Origin: Sporosarcina ureilytica
GTDB lineage: Bacteria; Bacillota; Bacilli; Bacillales_A; Planococcaceae
Direction of reading: 5' to 3'
Length of the DNA stretch: 64,000 bases
Assembly: GCF_001753205.1 (NCBI RefSeq)
Contig: NZ_CP017560.1
Location: 1,922,001-1,986,000 of the forward strand
Shown: positions 42,933 to 52,423 of the stretch, in pieces
How the letters are laid out: each line of letters starts with the position of its first letter
Position numbering within the stretch: the first letter of the stretch is position 1
Program-made: the position numbers and the translations under genes
The notes under the pieces: model-generated
What the model was told of the DNA's origin: nothing
Database searches by the model: none
What the model saw: the letters and a program-made list of their open reading frames with translations, nothing else

Positions 42933-44720
42933 TTACCCCGCATTCTCCGCCGAACTATTTTGTAACTCATACATCATATGGTATAACCCTTTTTGTGCTA
43001 ACAGCTCTTGATGCGTGCCACGTTCAACAATCTCACCTTTATGTAAAACTAAGATGAGTTCAGCATCTTGAATTGTACTTAATCGGTGTGCAATGGCAAT
43101 CGTTGTCCGGCCTTTACGCATTTTTTCTAAGCTTGCCTGAATGGCAACTTCCGTTTCTGTATCAATATTTGCTGTCGCCTCATCCAATACAAGTATTTTA
43201 GGATTCGTTGCCATCGTTCGCGCAAATGCGATTAATTGACGTTGACCACTTGAAAATGTTGCGCCACGTTCTGTAACCTTTTGTGAATATTTATCTGGTA
43301 GTTTTTCAATAAAATCATTTGCGCTTACAAATTCTGCCGCACCTCTCACCTGTTCTTCCGCCATTTCTTTATCGTGTAAACGAATATTACTTTCAATATC
43401 TCCGTAAAACATAAATGGATCTTGTAGGACAAGGCCCATCTTTTCACGTAATTCATCTGGGGGATATTCTTTCAAAGAAATACCGTCAACTAAAATTTCT
43501 CCTCGCTCAAATTCGTAAAAACGCATGAGCAAATTGATAATTGAGCTTTTTCCACTTCCCGTATGCCCAACGAGTGCAACCGTTTCGCCCGCATTTGCTG
43601 TAAAGGAAATGTTTTTTAAGACGTCCGTTTGTCCATCATACGAAAATGACACATCGCGAAATTCGATTTTTCCTTCGCCGACTTTTGCATGTTCAACTAC
43701 CTTTTGTTCAGGTTCCATATTCGTGTCGTCCATTAACTTAAATACCCGAGACGCAGACACGAGCGCTTGTTGGAAAATTGATAAACGCTGCATGACTTGT
43801 TGTACGGGTTGGAATAAACGTCCAAGTAACGTTGTGAACGCGTAAAGAACTCCGACTTCCACTGAAGTTTCTAATGAGAGAAATCCAAAATACCCAAGGG
43901 CGAAAATAATGGCACCTGTATAGAGCAAATCGATTGCTGGACTGAGTAAAATACCATCAAATTTGATATTACGCATTCCTGCCCGATAATGCTTTTCATT
44001 GATCTCATCGAATTCAAGTTCTAGTCTTTCCTCTTGCCTAAACGCTTGTATCATCCCCATACCAGACAGGGATTCAGCAATTTTGGCATTTAATTGACTC
44101 AGCCGTTCTCGAATATCTTGATAAAAATCCGCACTATAATGCCTGTATACCGAAACAATAAGTAAGAACAATGGCAGAAGCAACAATGAAATAAAGGTTA
44201 ATTTCACATCTAATGAAAATAGAGCAATATAAACACCGATTAAAACAAAGACAGCCTGAAGAAATGTCACAATCACACTCACAAACATATCTTTAATGGA
44301 TTCGGTATCATTTGTCACCCGTGACACGATACTGCCTGCTGGTGTTTGGTCAAAATAAGTCATGCCAAGACCTTGCACTTTGGAAAACACATCAATTCTC
44401 ATTTGCTGAATAATCTTCAAAGCAATGTCATGAAAACGAATTAACTGAAAGTAAGATACGATGACAATAAATAATTGTATACCAATATAGGTTGCAGCAA
44501 TGACTATAACTTCTTGTTTTGGAAAATTCATCTGTGTCAAATTGTTATCTATAAACCTTTGAATGATTAAAGGACCAACAATTGTACCCGTAATCGTTAA
44601 AGAGAGTAAGATGAGGGCAATGACAATACTGCCTTTATGAGGGACTGTATAACGCAATAATCTTTTTAAAACAATCCACTGATCTTTTGCTGTTAATTTA
44701 GGCTGTTTTTCCGAATTCAT
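42933..44720 (-). CDS. heterodimeric ABC exporter subunit, BmrD/YheH-like
   Basis: The 595-residue half-transporter has an N-terminal six-helix membrane domain and a C-terminal nucleotide-binding domain: Walker A LVGHTGSGKSSIINLLMRFY, a signature FSSGQRQLIAFARTM, Walker B LVLDEATANIDTETE with the catalytic glutamate, and AHRLSTI. This is the canonical partner. The start overlaps the stop of the other half by four bases, so the two make one heterodimer. BmrC/BmrD of B. subtilis exports drugs and is induced by ribosome-targeting antibiotics. The cargo here is not known. YfiB/YfiC-like is the alternative. Confidence 0.88.
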   Translation of the reverse strand: MNSEKQPKLTAKDQWIVLKRLLRYTVPHKGSIVIALILLSLTITGTIVGPLIIQRFIDNNLTQMNFPKQEVIVIAATYIGIQLFIVIVSYFQLIRFHDIALKIIQQMRIDVFSKVQGLGMTYFDQTPAGSIVSRVTNDTESIKDMFVSVIVTFLQAVFVLIGVYIALFSLDVKLTFISLLLLPLFLLIVSVYRHYSADFYQDIRERLSQLNAKIAESLSGMGMIQAFRQEERLELEFDEINEKHYRAGMRNIKFDGILLSPAIDLLYTGAIIFALGYFGFLSLETSVEVGVLYAFTTLLGRLFQPVQQVMQRLSIFQQALVSASRVFKLMDDTNMEPEQKVVEHAKVGEGKIEFRDVSFSYDGQTDVLKNISFTANAGETVALVGHTGSGKSSIINLLMRFYEFERGEILVDGISLKEYPPDELREKMGLVLQDPFMFYGDIESNIRLHDKEMAEEQVRGAAEFVSANDFIEKLPDKYSQKVTERGATFSSGQRQLIAFARTMATNPKILVLDEATANIDTETEVAIQASLEKMRKGRTTIAIAHRLSTIQDAELILVLHKGEIVERGTHQELLAQKGLYHMMYELQNSSAENAG

Positions 44721-46474
44721 TGCTCCTCACCTCCCTGTTCGACCATTACTTCAAGTTGCTGTAAGTCGTACATCTCTTTATATTTACCGTCCATTTCCAG
44801 CAACTCTTCATGCGTTCCAGCTTCCGCTACGGTTCCTTCATGCATGACAATAATTTTATGCGCATGTTGAATTGCACTTAACCGGTGAGACGTTATAATG
44901 GTTGTTTCATCTGTACGCGCTTGTTTTAATGCTTCCAAAATAGCTTCCTCTGTTCTTGCATCTACAGCGGAGAGTGAATCATCTAAGATTAATAGTTCCG
45001 GATTCATAATCAATGCACGCGCAATGGAAACTCTTTGTTGCTGACCGCCTGATAATGAAACGCCCCGTTCCCCTACGATTGTGTTATATCCTTCTGTAAA
45101 TCCGAGAATATCTTCATGGATTTGCGCAAGCTCGGCAGCTTCATAAATTTTTTCTTTTGCAATTTTAGGATTCGTAAAAGCTATATTTTCCGCAATCGTT
45201 GTGGAAAATAAGAAATGATCTTGTGGCACATAACCAATAGACGCACGTAAACTTTGTTGTTTATATTGATGAATGGAATGGCCTCCGTACTGAATACTCC
45301 CTTTATATCCTTCAAATTCACGAAGTAATAACTTCAAAATGGCTGTCTTCCCTGAACCCGTTCTTCCCACAATGCCTAACGTTTCACCTTTCTTTAAAGT
45401 GAAATGAACATTTTCAAGAGCAGGCGCATCGTCTCCAGGGAATTTGAATTCTTTTACATCGAATTCCAAATCTCCTTTTGGCCGTTCATTAATTGCACCT
45501 GGTAAGTCTTTAATTTCAGGCGTAATGGATAGTAGCTCCGTGATTCTGCTGTAAGAGGCATTTCCGCGCTCAACGATATTAAATAGAAATCCAAATGCCA
45601 ACATTGGCCAAACCAGCAGCCCGAGATAAGTACTAAAGGCAACCATATCACCTATGGACATGTCGCCCGCAATGATATATTTCGTTCCGAAGAAAAACGA
45701 TAAAATATAAGATACTGCAAATATGCCCGTAATGGTCGGATCAAATAATGCATCTATTTTAGCAACCCGCATATTTTTAGCAACAACATCTGTAGATAAA
45801 TCAGTAAAATCTTCAATGTCTTCTTTTTGCTGCCCAAATGTTTTAATCACTTTAATACCCGTAATACTTTCCTGCGTTTTATCATTCAAATTCGAAAAGG
45901 CTTCTTGGGCGAAACGGAATCTTTGTCTTAATAAACGCCCATAGTAACTCGTTAAAAAAATCATAAATGGCAACGGAATAAGCGCGATTAGCGTCAGTTT
46001 CCAATTGATCGTGAGGGCCATCGTTAAAATAACAAATCCCCCTGTTGCAATCGAGTCCACTAATGTTAATACACCCATTCCAGCTGTTTGCTGAACCGCA
46101 TTGATGTCGTTCGTTGCGTGTGCCATTAAGTCTCCGACACGTCTTTTTTGATAAAAAGAAGGTGACATCCGTGTAAAATGATTAAACAGCTTTTCACGCA
46201 TCGTACGCGACAATAGCACAGCCGACCCAAATATCATCACCCGCCAATAAAAGCGTGCGATATACATAAGAATTCCCGCGACACCTAAAATGATTAGCCA
46301 CTTTGTAAGCCCGGAAGCTGTCAATGAGCTCCTCGTAATATCATCTACTATAATTCCAATAATTTTTGGCGGTAGTAATTGTAAAAGAGATACAAGAACA
46401 AGTGCGCCTATTCCAACTATGTATTGCTTTTTTTGTTGTTTGAAAAACCAACTTAACTGCAGTAATACCTTCAC
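44717..46474 (-). CDS. heterodimeric ABC exporter subunit, BmrC/YheI-like
   Basis: The 585 residues match YheI in length. After six membrane helices comes the nucleotide-binding domain with IVGRTGSGKTAILKLLLREF, VSLSGGQQQRVSIARALIMN and LLILDDSLSAVDARTEEA. The residue after the Walker B aspartate is aspartate in place of glutamate, the degenerate site known in BmrC. The switch histidine is in SHRLSAIQHA. With its partner it should form an asymmetric exporter with one hydrolytic site. I did not find a leader peptide gene like bmrB upstream. Confidence 0.88.
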   Translation of the reverse strand: MKVLLQLSWFFKQQKKQYIVGIGALVLVSLLQLLPPKIIGIIVDDITRSSLTASGLTKWLIILGVAGILMYIARFYWRVMIFGSAVLLSRTMREKLFNHFTRMSPSFYQKRRVGDLMAHATNDINAVQQTAGMGVLTLVDSIATGGFVILTMALTINWKLTLIALIPLPFMIFLTSYYGRLLRQRFRFAQEAFSNLNDKTQESITGIKVIKTFGQQKEDIEDFTDLSTDVVAKNMRVAKIDALFDPTITGIFAVSYILSFFFGTKYIIAGDMSIGDMVAFSTYLGLLVWPMLAFGFLFNIVERGNASYSRITELLSITPEIKDLPGAINERPKGDLEFDVKEFKFPGDDAPALENVHFTLKKGETLGIVGRTGSGKTAILKLLLREFEGYKGSIQYGGHSIHQYKQQSLRASIGYVPQDHFLFSTTIAENIAFTNPKIAKEKIYEAAELAQIHEDILGFTEGYNTIVGERGVSLSGGQQQRVSIARALIMNPELLILDDSLSAVDARTEEAILEALKQARTDETTIITSHRLSAIQHAHKIIVMHEGTVAEAGTHEELLEMDGKYKEMYDLQQLEVMVEQGGEEQ

Positions 46475-46665
46475 ATAACTCCCCCTACTTTTCCTGAAAA
46501 ATTGAACCTATAATATAGTTTAGCAAATGTCGGAACAATATGAAATTATCCGGTTTTTTAAATACTTTCGCACTCAATTTTATATTGTTTTTTGTGAATA
46601 TTTACACAAGGCGTTGTTTTATGTTACAATTATAAAATCTTTATGAATTGACGGAGGGAATAAAC

Positions 46666-47934
46666 ATGACAACTAAAGAAACGGAAGTTGATACGTTACA
46701 TGTTGAAGATATTTTAAAAGCGTATCATCTGTTAAAAGATGTAGTAACACATACACCTTTACAAAGAAATGAACAGCTTTCTGAAAAGTACGCGTGTGAC
46801 GTCTATATAAAAAGAGAAGACTTGCAATATGTGAGGTCTTTTAAATTACGCGGGGCTTACTACAAAATTAAAAAAGTCGAAAAAGCAGCCCGTGAAAAAG
46901 GAATTGTTTGCGCGAGTGCTGGCAACCATGCCCAAGGTGTTGCTTATTCCTGTGCGCAATTAGGGATTCATGGAACAATCTTCATGCCGCAAACGACACC
47001 AAAACAAAAAGTAAATCAAGTGAAAATGTTCGGGCGTAATTATATAGAGATTGTGTTGATTGGCGATACTTTCGATGATTCATTTACCTCCGCCATGGCA
47101 TTTGCAACGACTGAAGATAAAATGTTTATTCATCCTTTCGATGACACAGATATTATCGCTGGACAAGGAACGGTGGCGGTTGAAGTGATGAACGACATTG
47201 AGAAGCCAATTGATTATGTATTTTCAAGTATCGGCGGAGGCGGACTCATGGCGGGGCTAAGTACATACATCAAAAATGTTTCGCCAATGACACAGATGAT
47301 TGGGGTTGAACCTGCTGGCGCGGCAAGTATGAAAGCGGCTTTTGAGGCTGGAAGTGCGACACCTTTATCGTCTATTGATAAGTTTGTGGATGGTGCTGCC
47401 GTACAATGTGTTGGAAATCATACGTATGACATTTGCCAGAAGTATTTATCTGATATTGTGCCTGTGCCCGAAGGAAAAGTTTGTTCTACTATTTTAGATT
47501 TATATAATTTGCATGCCATCATCGCTGAACCCGCTGGTGCTTTACCAATCGCAGCACTCGACTTTTATAAAGATCAAATTAAAGGGAAATCGATTGTTTG
47601 TGTCATTAGCGGTGGGAATAATGATATTGGAAGAATGCAGGAAATCAAAGAGAAATCATTAATTTACGAAGGGTTACTTTATTATTTCATCGTTAATTTC
47701 CCGCAACGGGCCGGCGCTTTAAGACAGTTTTTGGATAATGTGCTAGGACCGGATGACGATATTACCACTTTTGAATATACGAAGAAAAACAACAAAGAAA
47801 GCGGTCCTGGACTCGTCGGCATCGAATTAAAATATAGCGAAGATTATGAAGGACTCATTGAACGGATGAATCAATCCGGGTTTTCCTATAAAGAAGTGAA
47901 TAAAGACAGCACATTGTTTGATTTGCTCATTTAA
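46666..47934 (+). CDS. ilvA: threonine ammonia-lyase (threonine dehydratase)
   Basis: IlvA converts threonine to 2-oxobutyrate, the first step to isoleucine, with PLP. The ATG at 46666 lies behind CGGAGGGAATAAAC; the in-frame ATG at 46648 has no such site. The 422 residues show SFKLRGAYYKIKKVE with the PLP lysine, CASAGNHAQGVAYSCAQLG, SSIGGGGLMAGLSTYIK and CVISGGNNDIGRM. A single ACT-like C-terminal domain (VNFPQRAGALRQFLDNVLGP) makes it the short biosynthetic type. It is a lone gene, away from the ilv-leu cluster. Confidence 0.94.
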   Translation: MTTKETEVDTLHVEDILKAYHLLKDVVTHTPLQRNEQLSEKYACDVYIKREDLQYVRSFKLRGAYYKIKKVEKAAREKGIVCASAGNHAQGVAYSCAQLGIHGTIFMPQTTPKQKVNQVKMFGRNYIEIVLIGDTFDDSFTSAMAFATTEDKMFIHPFDDTDIIAGQGTVAVEVMNDIEKPIDYVFSSIGGGGLMAGLSTYIKNVSPMTQMIGVEPAGAASMKAAFEAGSATPLSSIDKFVDGAAVQCVGNHTYDICQKYLSDIVPVPEGKVCSTILDLYNLHAIIAEPAGALPIAALDFYKDQIKGKSIVCVISGGNNDIGRMQEIKEKSLIYEGLLYYFIVNFPQRAGALRQFLDNVLGPDDDITTFEYTKKNNKESGPGLVGIELKYSEDYEGLIERMNQSGFSYKEVNKDSTLFDLLI

Positions 47935-47948
47935 TGTGTTTTATTATC

Positions 47949-47984
47949 CCACTGTATGTCTATTGGCATATGGTGGTTTTTTAT
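47949..47984 (+). terminator. intrinsic terminator of ilvA
   Basis: CCACtgTATG pairs with CATAtgGTGG and is followed by TTTTTTATTTT. Confidence 0.7.
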
Positions 47985-48006
47985 TTTAATCGCATTGCCC
48001 GCCTAG

Positions 48007-49254
48007 TCACCGAAAATGCCCCCCAATTAATTTAGATCTTTCCACCGCGGTGCCTGCCCTCGTATAAGAAACAGCGCGTAGTATCGCGGTAGAACCGTAC
48101 TTACTCCTGAGCATATCCATCGTTTCGCCAAGTTTTCGATTGCGCCATTTATGCTCGTCAAATAAGCTTAGTTGCATGACATGTTCATCTTCCAATTTCG
48201 TTAAACTAATCGACAATCGACGAACTGGTCGCCCATCATGAAACTCCTCTAATAAATCCACACATACCTGATAGATTTTCATCGTATCGTTGGTTGCTTC
48301 AGCTATAGAACGTGACCGATTAAAACCACCACCAAATGCATTTTTAGAGTACTGGGCGGATAAATGGACCGTATACCCTACTTTTTTCGCTTTTCTCGCC
48401 CGCATCGCCACATCTTCACACATCTCAAGAATAACGACTAAAATATCTTCACGCTTCACGTAGTCTCTAAAAAGCATTTGGCCTTTTCCAAAACTAATTT
48501 GTTCTTCAAGAAGTAGAGGACCCATATCTGATAAATCGATGCCGTGTGCATGATAATAAAGTTGGTTCCCCATTACACCAAATTTCTTTTCTAGTTTTTC
48601 AAGGGAGGTATTTGCTAAGTCACCTACGGAAAAAATCCCCATATGATTTAACGTTCGTTCTAGTCGACTGCCAATTCCCCACATTCGACTTAACGGCGCG
48701 ACAGGCCAAAGTTTTCCAGGAACATCTTCATATGTCCATTCGGCAATGCCTACTTTTTTTGCTTCCAGATCAAGCGCTAACTTTGATAGGAGAAGATTCG
48801 GCCCGATGCCAAATGCAGCATTTAATTGAAATTGACGAACAAGATCATCTCGAATACGACGTACCGTCTCTTTTGGTGGCCCCCATAATCTTTCTGTTCC
48901 ATCAAGGTCAATAAAACTTTCGTCAATGCTATACGTATGGATGGCTTCTTTCGGTACGTATTGATTCAGAAGACGCGTAATTTCCATCGATACATCGATA
49001 AAAAACTGCATTTTCGGCTCAATTAAACGAATCGATGGGTCGTCCGGGATTTCAAATAGCCGATTACCTGTTTGAATGCCGAACTTTTCTTTAAGTGGCG
49101 GCGAGGCGGCGAGAACAACTCCCCCTTTCCGGTTCTTATCACCAATAATGGCAATAGGCGTTTCCATGACATCGAGTCCTTCTAGTACCGCAGCACAACT
49201 TGCATAAAAACTTCTCATATCAATGCAAACAATATTTCGCTTTGGTAAATTCAT
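48007..49254 (-). CDS. Y-family DNA polymerase (YqjW/UvrX type)
   Basis: The 415-residue protein has the Y-family palm: IVCIDMRSFYASCAAVLEGL with the first aspartate, PLKEKFGIQTGNRLFEIPDD, and TYSIDESFIDLDGTERLWGP with the catalytic SIDE motif. A helix-hairpin-helix (LSRMWGIGSRLERTLNHMGI) and the little-finger domain follow. The LSLFD sequence near residue 372 resembles a beta-clamp binding motif. B. subtilis YqjW is an error-prone translesion polymerase under SOS control. A LexA-type box lies just upstream of the start, supporting the same here. Confidence 0.92.
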   Translation of the reverse strand: MNLPKRNIVCIDMRSFYASCAAVLEGLDVMETPIAIIGDKNRKGGVVLAASPPLKEKFGIQTGNRLFEIPDDPSIRLIEPKMQFFIDVSMEITRLLNQYVPKEAIHTYSIDESFIDLDGTERLWGPPKETVRRIRDDLVRQFQLNAAFGIGPNLLLSKLALDLEAKKVGIAEWTYEDVPGKLWPVAPLSRMWGIGSRLERTLNHMGIFSVGDLANTSLEKLEKKFGVMGNQLYYHAHGIDLSDMGPLLLEEQISFGKGQMLFRDYVKREDILVVILEMCEDVAMRARKAKKVGYTVHLSAQYSKNAFGGGFNRSRSIAEATNDTMKIYQVCVDLLEEFHDGRPVRRLSISLTKLEDEHVMQLSLFDEHKWRNRKLGETMDMLRSKYGSTAILRAVSYTRAGTAVERSKLIGGHFR

Positions 49255-49268
49255 GATTAACCCCCTTC

Positions 49269-49284
49269 AGGAACAAGTGTTCTT
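49269..49284 (-). promoter_or_regulatory. LexA (SOS) box of the Y-family polymerase gene
   Basis: GGAACAAGTGTTCT fits the Bacillus SOS box GAACNNNNGTTC, with an inner AAGT that also agrees with the RNRY pattern. It lies 15-30 bases upstream of the ATG at 49254, overlapping the ribosome site and the promoter end. Confidence 0.75.
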
Positions 49285-49552
49285 AACTTAAGTATAATAC
49301 ATAAGTATTCATTTATTCAATCGGAAGTTTTTTACAGTGATTTGTAGCATCACACGACCATTTGTAGAATACCTAAAAATCACATGCATACAAATTACTT
49401 ATATACAAATCTCTTTATCTGTGCTATATTCCAACTAGTTAGTATATTTAGATAGCAATTGAGGAGGTGCTCAGAAAAGTTAGACGTAAAGTTCTTTAAT
49501 AATAGAAGAAGGCATAACGAAAATGCAGATAAATTGAATGGAGGATCAATAC

Positions 49553-50533
49553 ATGTCAAAAATCCCATCACCACTTCAACATTTACGCATCCCTGTCATT
49601 GCTGCACCTATGTTTATCATTAGCAATCCGAAGCTCGTCATAGAACAATGTAAAGCAGGAATTATTGGTTCAATGCCTGCACTGAATGCACGACCTGCCG
49701 CCCAACTAGATGAATGGTTGGCGGAGATCACCGAGGAACTGGCAACTTATAACGCAAAAAATCCAGATTGCCCGGCAGCACCATTCGCGATTAATCAAAT
49801 TGTCCATAGATCCAATGAACGATTAGAACAGGATATGGAATTATGTGTGAAATATAAAGTTCCGATTATTATTTCTTCGTTAGGTGCTCGTGAAGAAATA
49901 TTCGACGCTGCACATAGCTATGGCGGGATTGTGTTTCATGATGTGATTAATAATACTTTTGCCCATAAAGCAGTTGAAAAGGGTGCCGATGGTTTAGTTG
50001 CAGTTGCAGCTGGAGCTGGCGGACATGCCGGTGTAAAAAGTCCATTTGCTTTCGTTCAAGAAATCCGTGAGTGGTTCGACGGTCCACTTGCTCTGTCTGG
50101 ATCAATCGCTACGGGAGATTCAATTTTAGCCGCCCAGGCGATGGGCGCTGATTTTGCTTATATCGGTTCCCCGTTTATTGCGACGGATGAAGCCCGTGCT
50201 TCTGAAGCGTATAAACAGGCAATCGTTGACTGTACGTCTGATGATATTGTGTATAGCAATCTATTTACAGGCGTCCATGGAAATTATTTGAAGCCATCTA
50301 TTCAAGCTGCTGGATTAGATCCAGACAATTTACCTGAAAGCGATCCATCTAAAATGAATTTTGGTGAAGATGGTGCTAAAGCATGGAAAGATATTTGGGG
50401 CAGTGGTCAAGGGATTGGTGCAATTAAAGCCGTGACAAGTACAGCCAAATATGTCGATAAGTTGGATAAAGAATATTCGGAAGCGAGAGAGAGGCTTTAT
50501 CGTAATAGTAGAGTAAGCGGGATTCATATATAA
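49553..50533 (+). CDS. NAD(P)H-dependent flavin oxidoreductase (nitronate monooxygenase family)
   Basis: The ATG at 49553 follows TGGAGGATCAATAC. The 326-residue TIM barrel has PVIAAPMFIISNPKLVIEQC at the N-terminus, GADGLVAVAAGAGGHAGVKS as the FMN phosphate and active-site loop, LALSGSIATGDSILAAQAMG and ADFAYIGSPFIATDEARAS. These are features of the 2-nitropropane dioxygenase/NMO family. Substrates include alkyl nitronates such as propionate-3-nitronate; some members reduce quinones. It is a single gene with a terminator. Confidence 0.9.
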   Translation: MSKIPSPLQHLRIPVIAAPMFIISNPKLVIEQCKAGIIGSMPALNARPAAQLDEWLAEITEELATYNAKNPDCPAAPFAINQIVHRSNERLEQDMELCVKYKVPIIISSLGAREEIFDAAHSYGGIVFHDVINNTFAHKAVEKGADGLVAVAAGAGGHAGVKSPFAFVQEIREWFDGPLALSGSIATGDSILAAQAMGADFAYIGSPFIATDEARASEAYKQAIVDCTSDDIVYSNLFTGVHGNYLKPSIQAAGLDPDNLPESDPSKMNFGEDGAKAWKDIWGSGQGIGAIKAVTSTAKYVDKLDKEYSEARERLYRNSRVSGIHI

Positions 50534-50549
50534 CTTTCCTATACAAAGT

Positions 50550-50582
50550 GCCGCCCAGTAGTTAGACCTGCGCGGCTTTTTT
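50550..50582 (+). terminator. intrinsic terminator
   Basis: GCCGCcCAG pairs with CTGcGCGGC and is followed by TTTTTT. Confidence 0.65.
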
Positions 50583-50621
50583 AGTTCTGTTTAACAATTT
50601 TACTTAGAACATCACAATGAT

Positions 50622-51371
50622 TCACCCATCTACTAGGAGAACAGAGATATTCCCGACTTCAACTGTTAATTTCAGTAGCGGACCATCTATCCCGATAGAC
50701 CCTTCTTCTGCATTTGGTAAATTAATCGTTGTATTCCCAACGCTATTATGAATGTCTGATTGAAGAGCTAACGGGACTTCTTTCATTTTCACGATAACAT
50801 TACCTACCCTTGAAGTTGCAGATATGTTTTCCGTAATCGTAGGCAGTTCAATTGTATTATCTCCTACTTCGGTTGCGCTATTTAGCGAGCCAGCTACATT
50901 TCTCAACGTAATATTGCCGACACCTGTCGTAACGAAAGAGTTGCTAACTGCAATTGCCTCAATATAAACGTTCGCAACATCCGCTTCCACATAGAGTTGT
51001 TCGTATTGTTTGGCAGGTAGTTCGATTAACACGGTGTAGCTCCCCGGTGATTTTTGAAAAGGGAGCCACTTCGTTTTTGTTTTCGCACGAACCGTAAGTT
51101 CATCGTGCTTTTCTTTCACGATTAGCTTGTAATTTTTTGTAGGTTTCTCAGCTGTTTTACCTTCCAAATGCACACGTATATCGTCTCCATCATGCGGAGC
51201 GATTTGAATATCTCCAATATCAGTCGTGATATGAATATTGACAATTTCATCTCCAGGTATAGACTTACTTAAACTTCCATGCCCTCCTCGAAATAGAAAA
51301 AGGAGAACATTGATTAGAAGTACAATCCCAATGAACAGAATTGCTACTCGCATGATGTCCTGACGCCTCAA
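50622..51371 (-). CDS. DUF4097 family envelope protein
   Basis: The TTG at 51371, behind AAAAGGGGA, gives 249 residues; an internal ATG at 51353 is possible. One membrane helix (VAILFIGIVLLINVLLFLFR) anchors an outer domain of repeated short beta strands: ITTDIGDIQIAPHDGDDIRV, VTTGVGNITLRNVAG, SATEVGDNTIELPT, ATSRVGNVIVKMKE and NSVGNTTINLPNA. The regular xVGNxxI spacing of about 20 residues is a right-handed beta helix as in DUF4097 proteins, which include Lia-type envelope-stress proteins. No binding partner is known. Confidence 0.85.
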   Translation of the reverse strand: MRRQDIMRVAILFIGIVLLINVLLFLFRGGHGSLSKSIPGDEIVNIHITTDIGDIQIAPHDGDDIRVHLEGKTAEKPTKNYKLIVKEKHDELTVRAKTKTKWLPFQKSPGSYTVLIELPAKQYEQLYVEADVANVYIEAIAVSNSFVTTGVGNITLRNVAGSLNSATEVGDNTIELPTITENISATSRVGNVIVKMKEVPLALQSDIHNSVGNTTINLPNAEEGSIGIDGPLLKLTVEVGNISVLLVDG

Positions 51372-51451
51372 TCTAGTATCCCCTTTTGATAAATTTGTTT
51401 GTTGTCAATTAGTCTATTCGTAAAAAGGTAGGGATTATCACTCTTTACGGT

Positions 51452-52354
51452 TTATTTCCGACGAATGAAGAAATAAACACCACTTATAATCACTAGTAAA
51501 AGTAAAAGTATCGGGAAATTCCCAACGAAAAAGACAACAAGGCTAGAGGCAAACGCAAGCAAATAGTTGATACTTGTAGTAAATTGTTTTTTCGTTTTCT
51601 CCCATGTATCGAGCCCTTTACGATCAATATCTGGAATAACAATACGATTTTCAAATAGATGAATTTCTACTGTTGAAAGTGCTGTTTGGTTTTCCAGGTA
51701 CTTCATTTTCCCAACAATCACTTCAATTTCTTCTTGAACGACCGCTAAGTCAGATGAAATTTTTAATAAGTCCTCTGTTTTCTCAGCCTGTTCCATAAAG
51801 GTGAGCAGCCTTTCTTCTAAAACGCGCTTCGATTTTAACCTAGCTTCTAAATCGACGTAATGTTCCGTGACATCTTCTCCTGTTACATTCCGCTGAATGA
51901 TATCCGTTGCTTCTCCTTCTGCATCTGTTAAAAACGATTGAAAATGCTTTTCGGGAATTCTTAGCATCATATTACCGCTAATTGTTTTATCTTCCTCGTG
52001 ATACACATTCGACTCAACGATATAGCCGTTATATTTCGCAACTTTCTTTTCAATATTCAGCTGCGCCTTTTCAAAATCCGCAACTTGGAATTGTAAAAAA
52101 GCTCTATGAATGATCATTCTAACTGTCGGGATATCATCTGCGCTGTGATGTATTCCCTCACTAGCATCTTCGCTTTCTTCAACATATTCTTCAGACTCAT
52201 AGGCCGCAGAATCCCTTTCTACTGCCATGTCATTTGACCAAACTTCAGAATCACTTGATTCAACCATATCTTTCTTAGACTCAGATGCACTGCAAGCAGT
52301 TATAAACAGAAAAACACTTATCAATAGTAACAATAAAAACCGATGTTTTTTCAA
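51452..52354 (-). CDS. DUF4349 domain lipoprotein
   Basis: I choose the TTG at 52354, eight bases after AAAGGGG, giving 300 residues that begin with a lipoprotein signal (LLLLLISVFLFITACSAS). An acidic linker follows, then the DUF4349 domain: FLQFQVADFEKAQLNIEKKV, YNGYIVESNVYHEEDKTISG, MMLRIPEKHFQSFLTDAEGE and ERLLTFMEQAEKTEDLLKIS. A C-terminal membrane helix (ASSLVVFFVGNFPILLLLLV) ends the protein. It is anchored on both ends, outside the membrane. The role is unknown; it is near the DUF4097 gene, so envelope stress is likely. Confidence 0.88.
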   Translation of the reverse strand: MKKHRFLLLLLISVFLFITACSASESKKDMVESSDSEVWSNDMAVERDSAAYESEEYVEESEDASEGIHHSADDIPTVRMIIHRAFLQFQVADFEKAQLNIEKKVAKYNGYIVESNVYHEEDKTISGNMMLRIPEKHFQSFLTDAEGEATDIIQRNVTGEDVTEHYVDLEARLKSKRVLEERLLTFMEQAEKTEDLLKISSDLAVVQEEIEVIVGKMKYLENQTALSTVEIHLFENRIVIPDIDRKGLDTWEKTKKQFTTSINYLLAFASSLVVFFVGNFPILLLLLVIISGVYFFIRRK

Positions 52355-52423
52355 TGTCAACACCCCTTTAGCTTTTCTTCGTATGTAAAGAGTAGACTGA
52401 AAAAAACGTAAATAGTTACAGTT

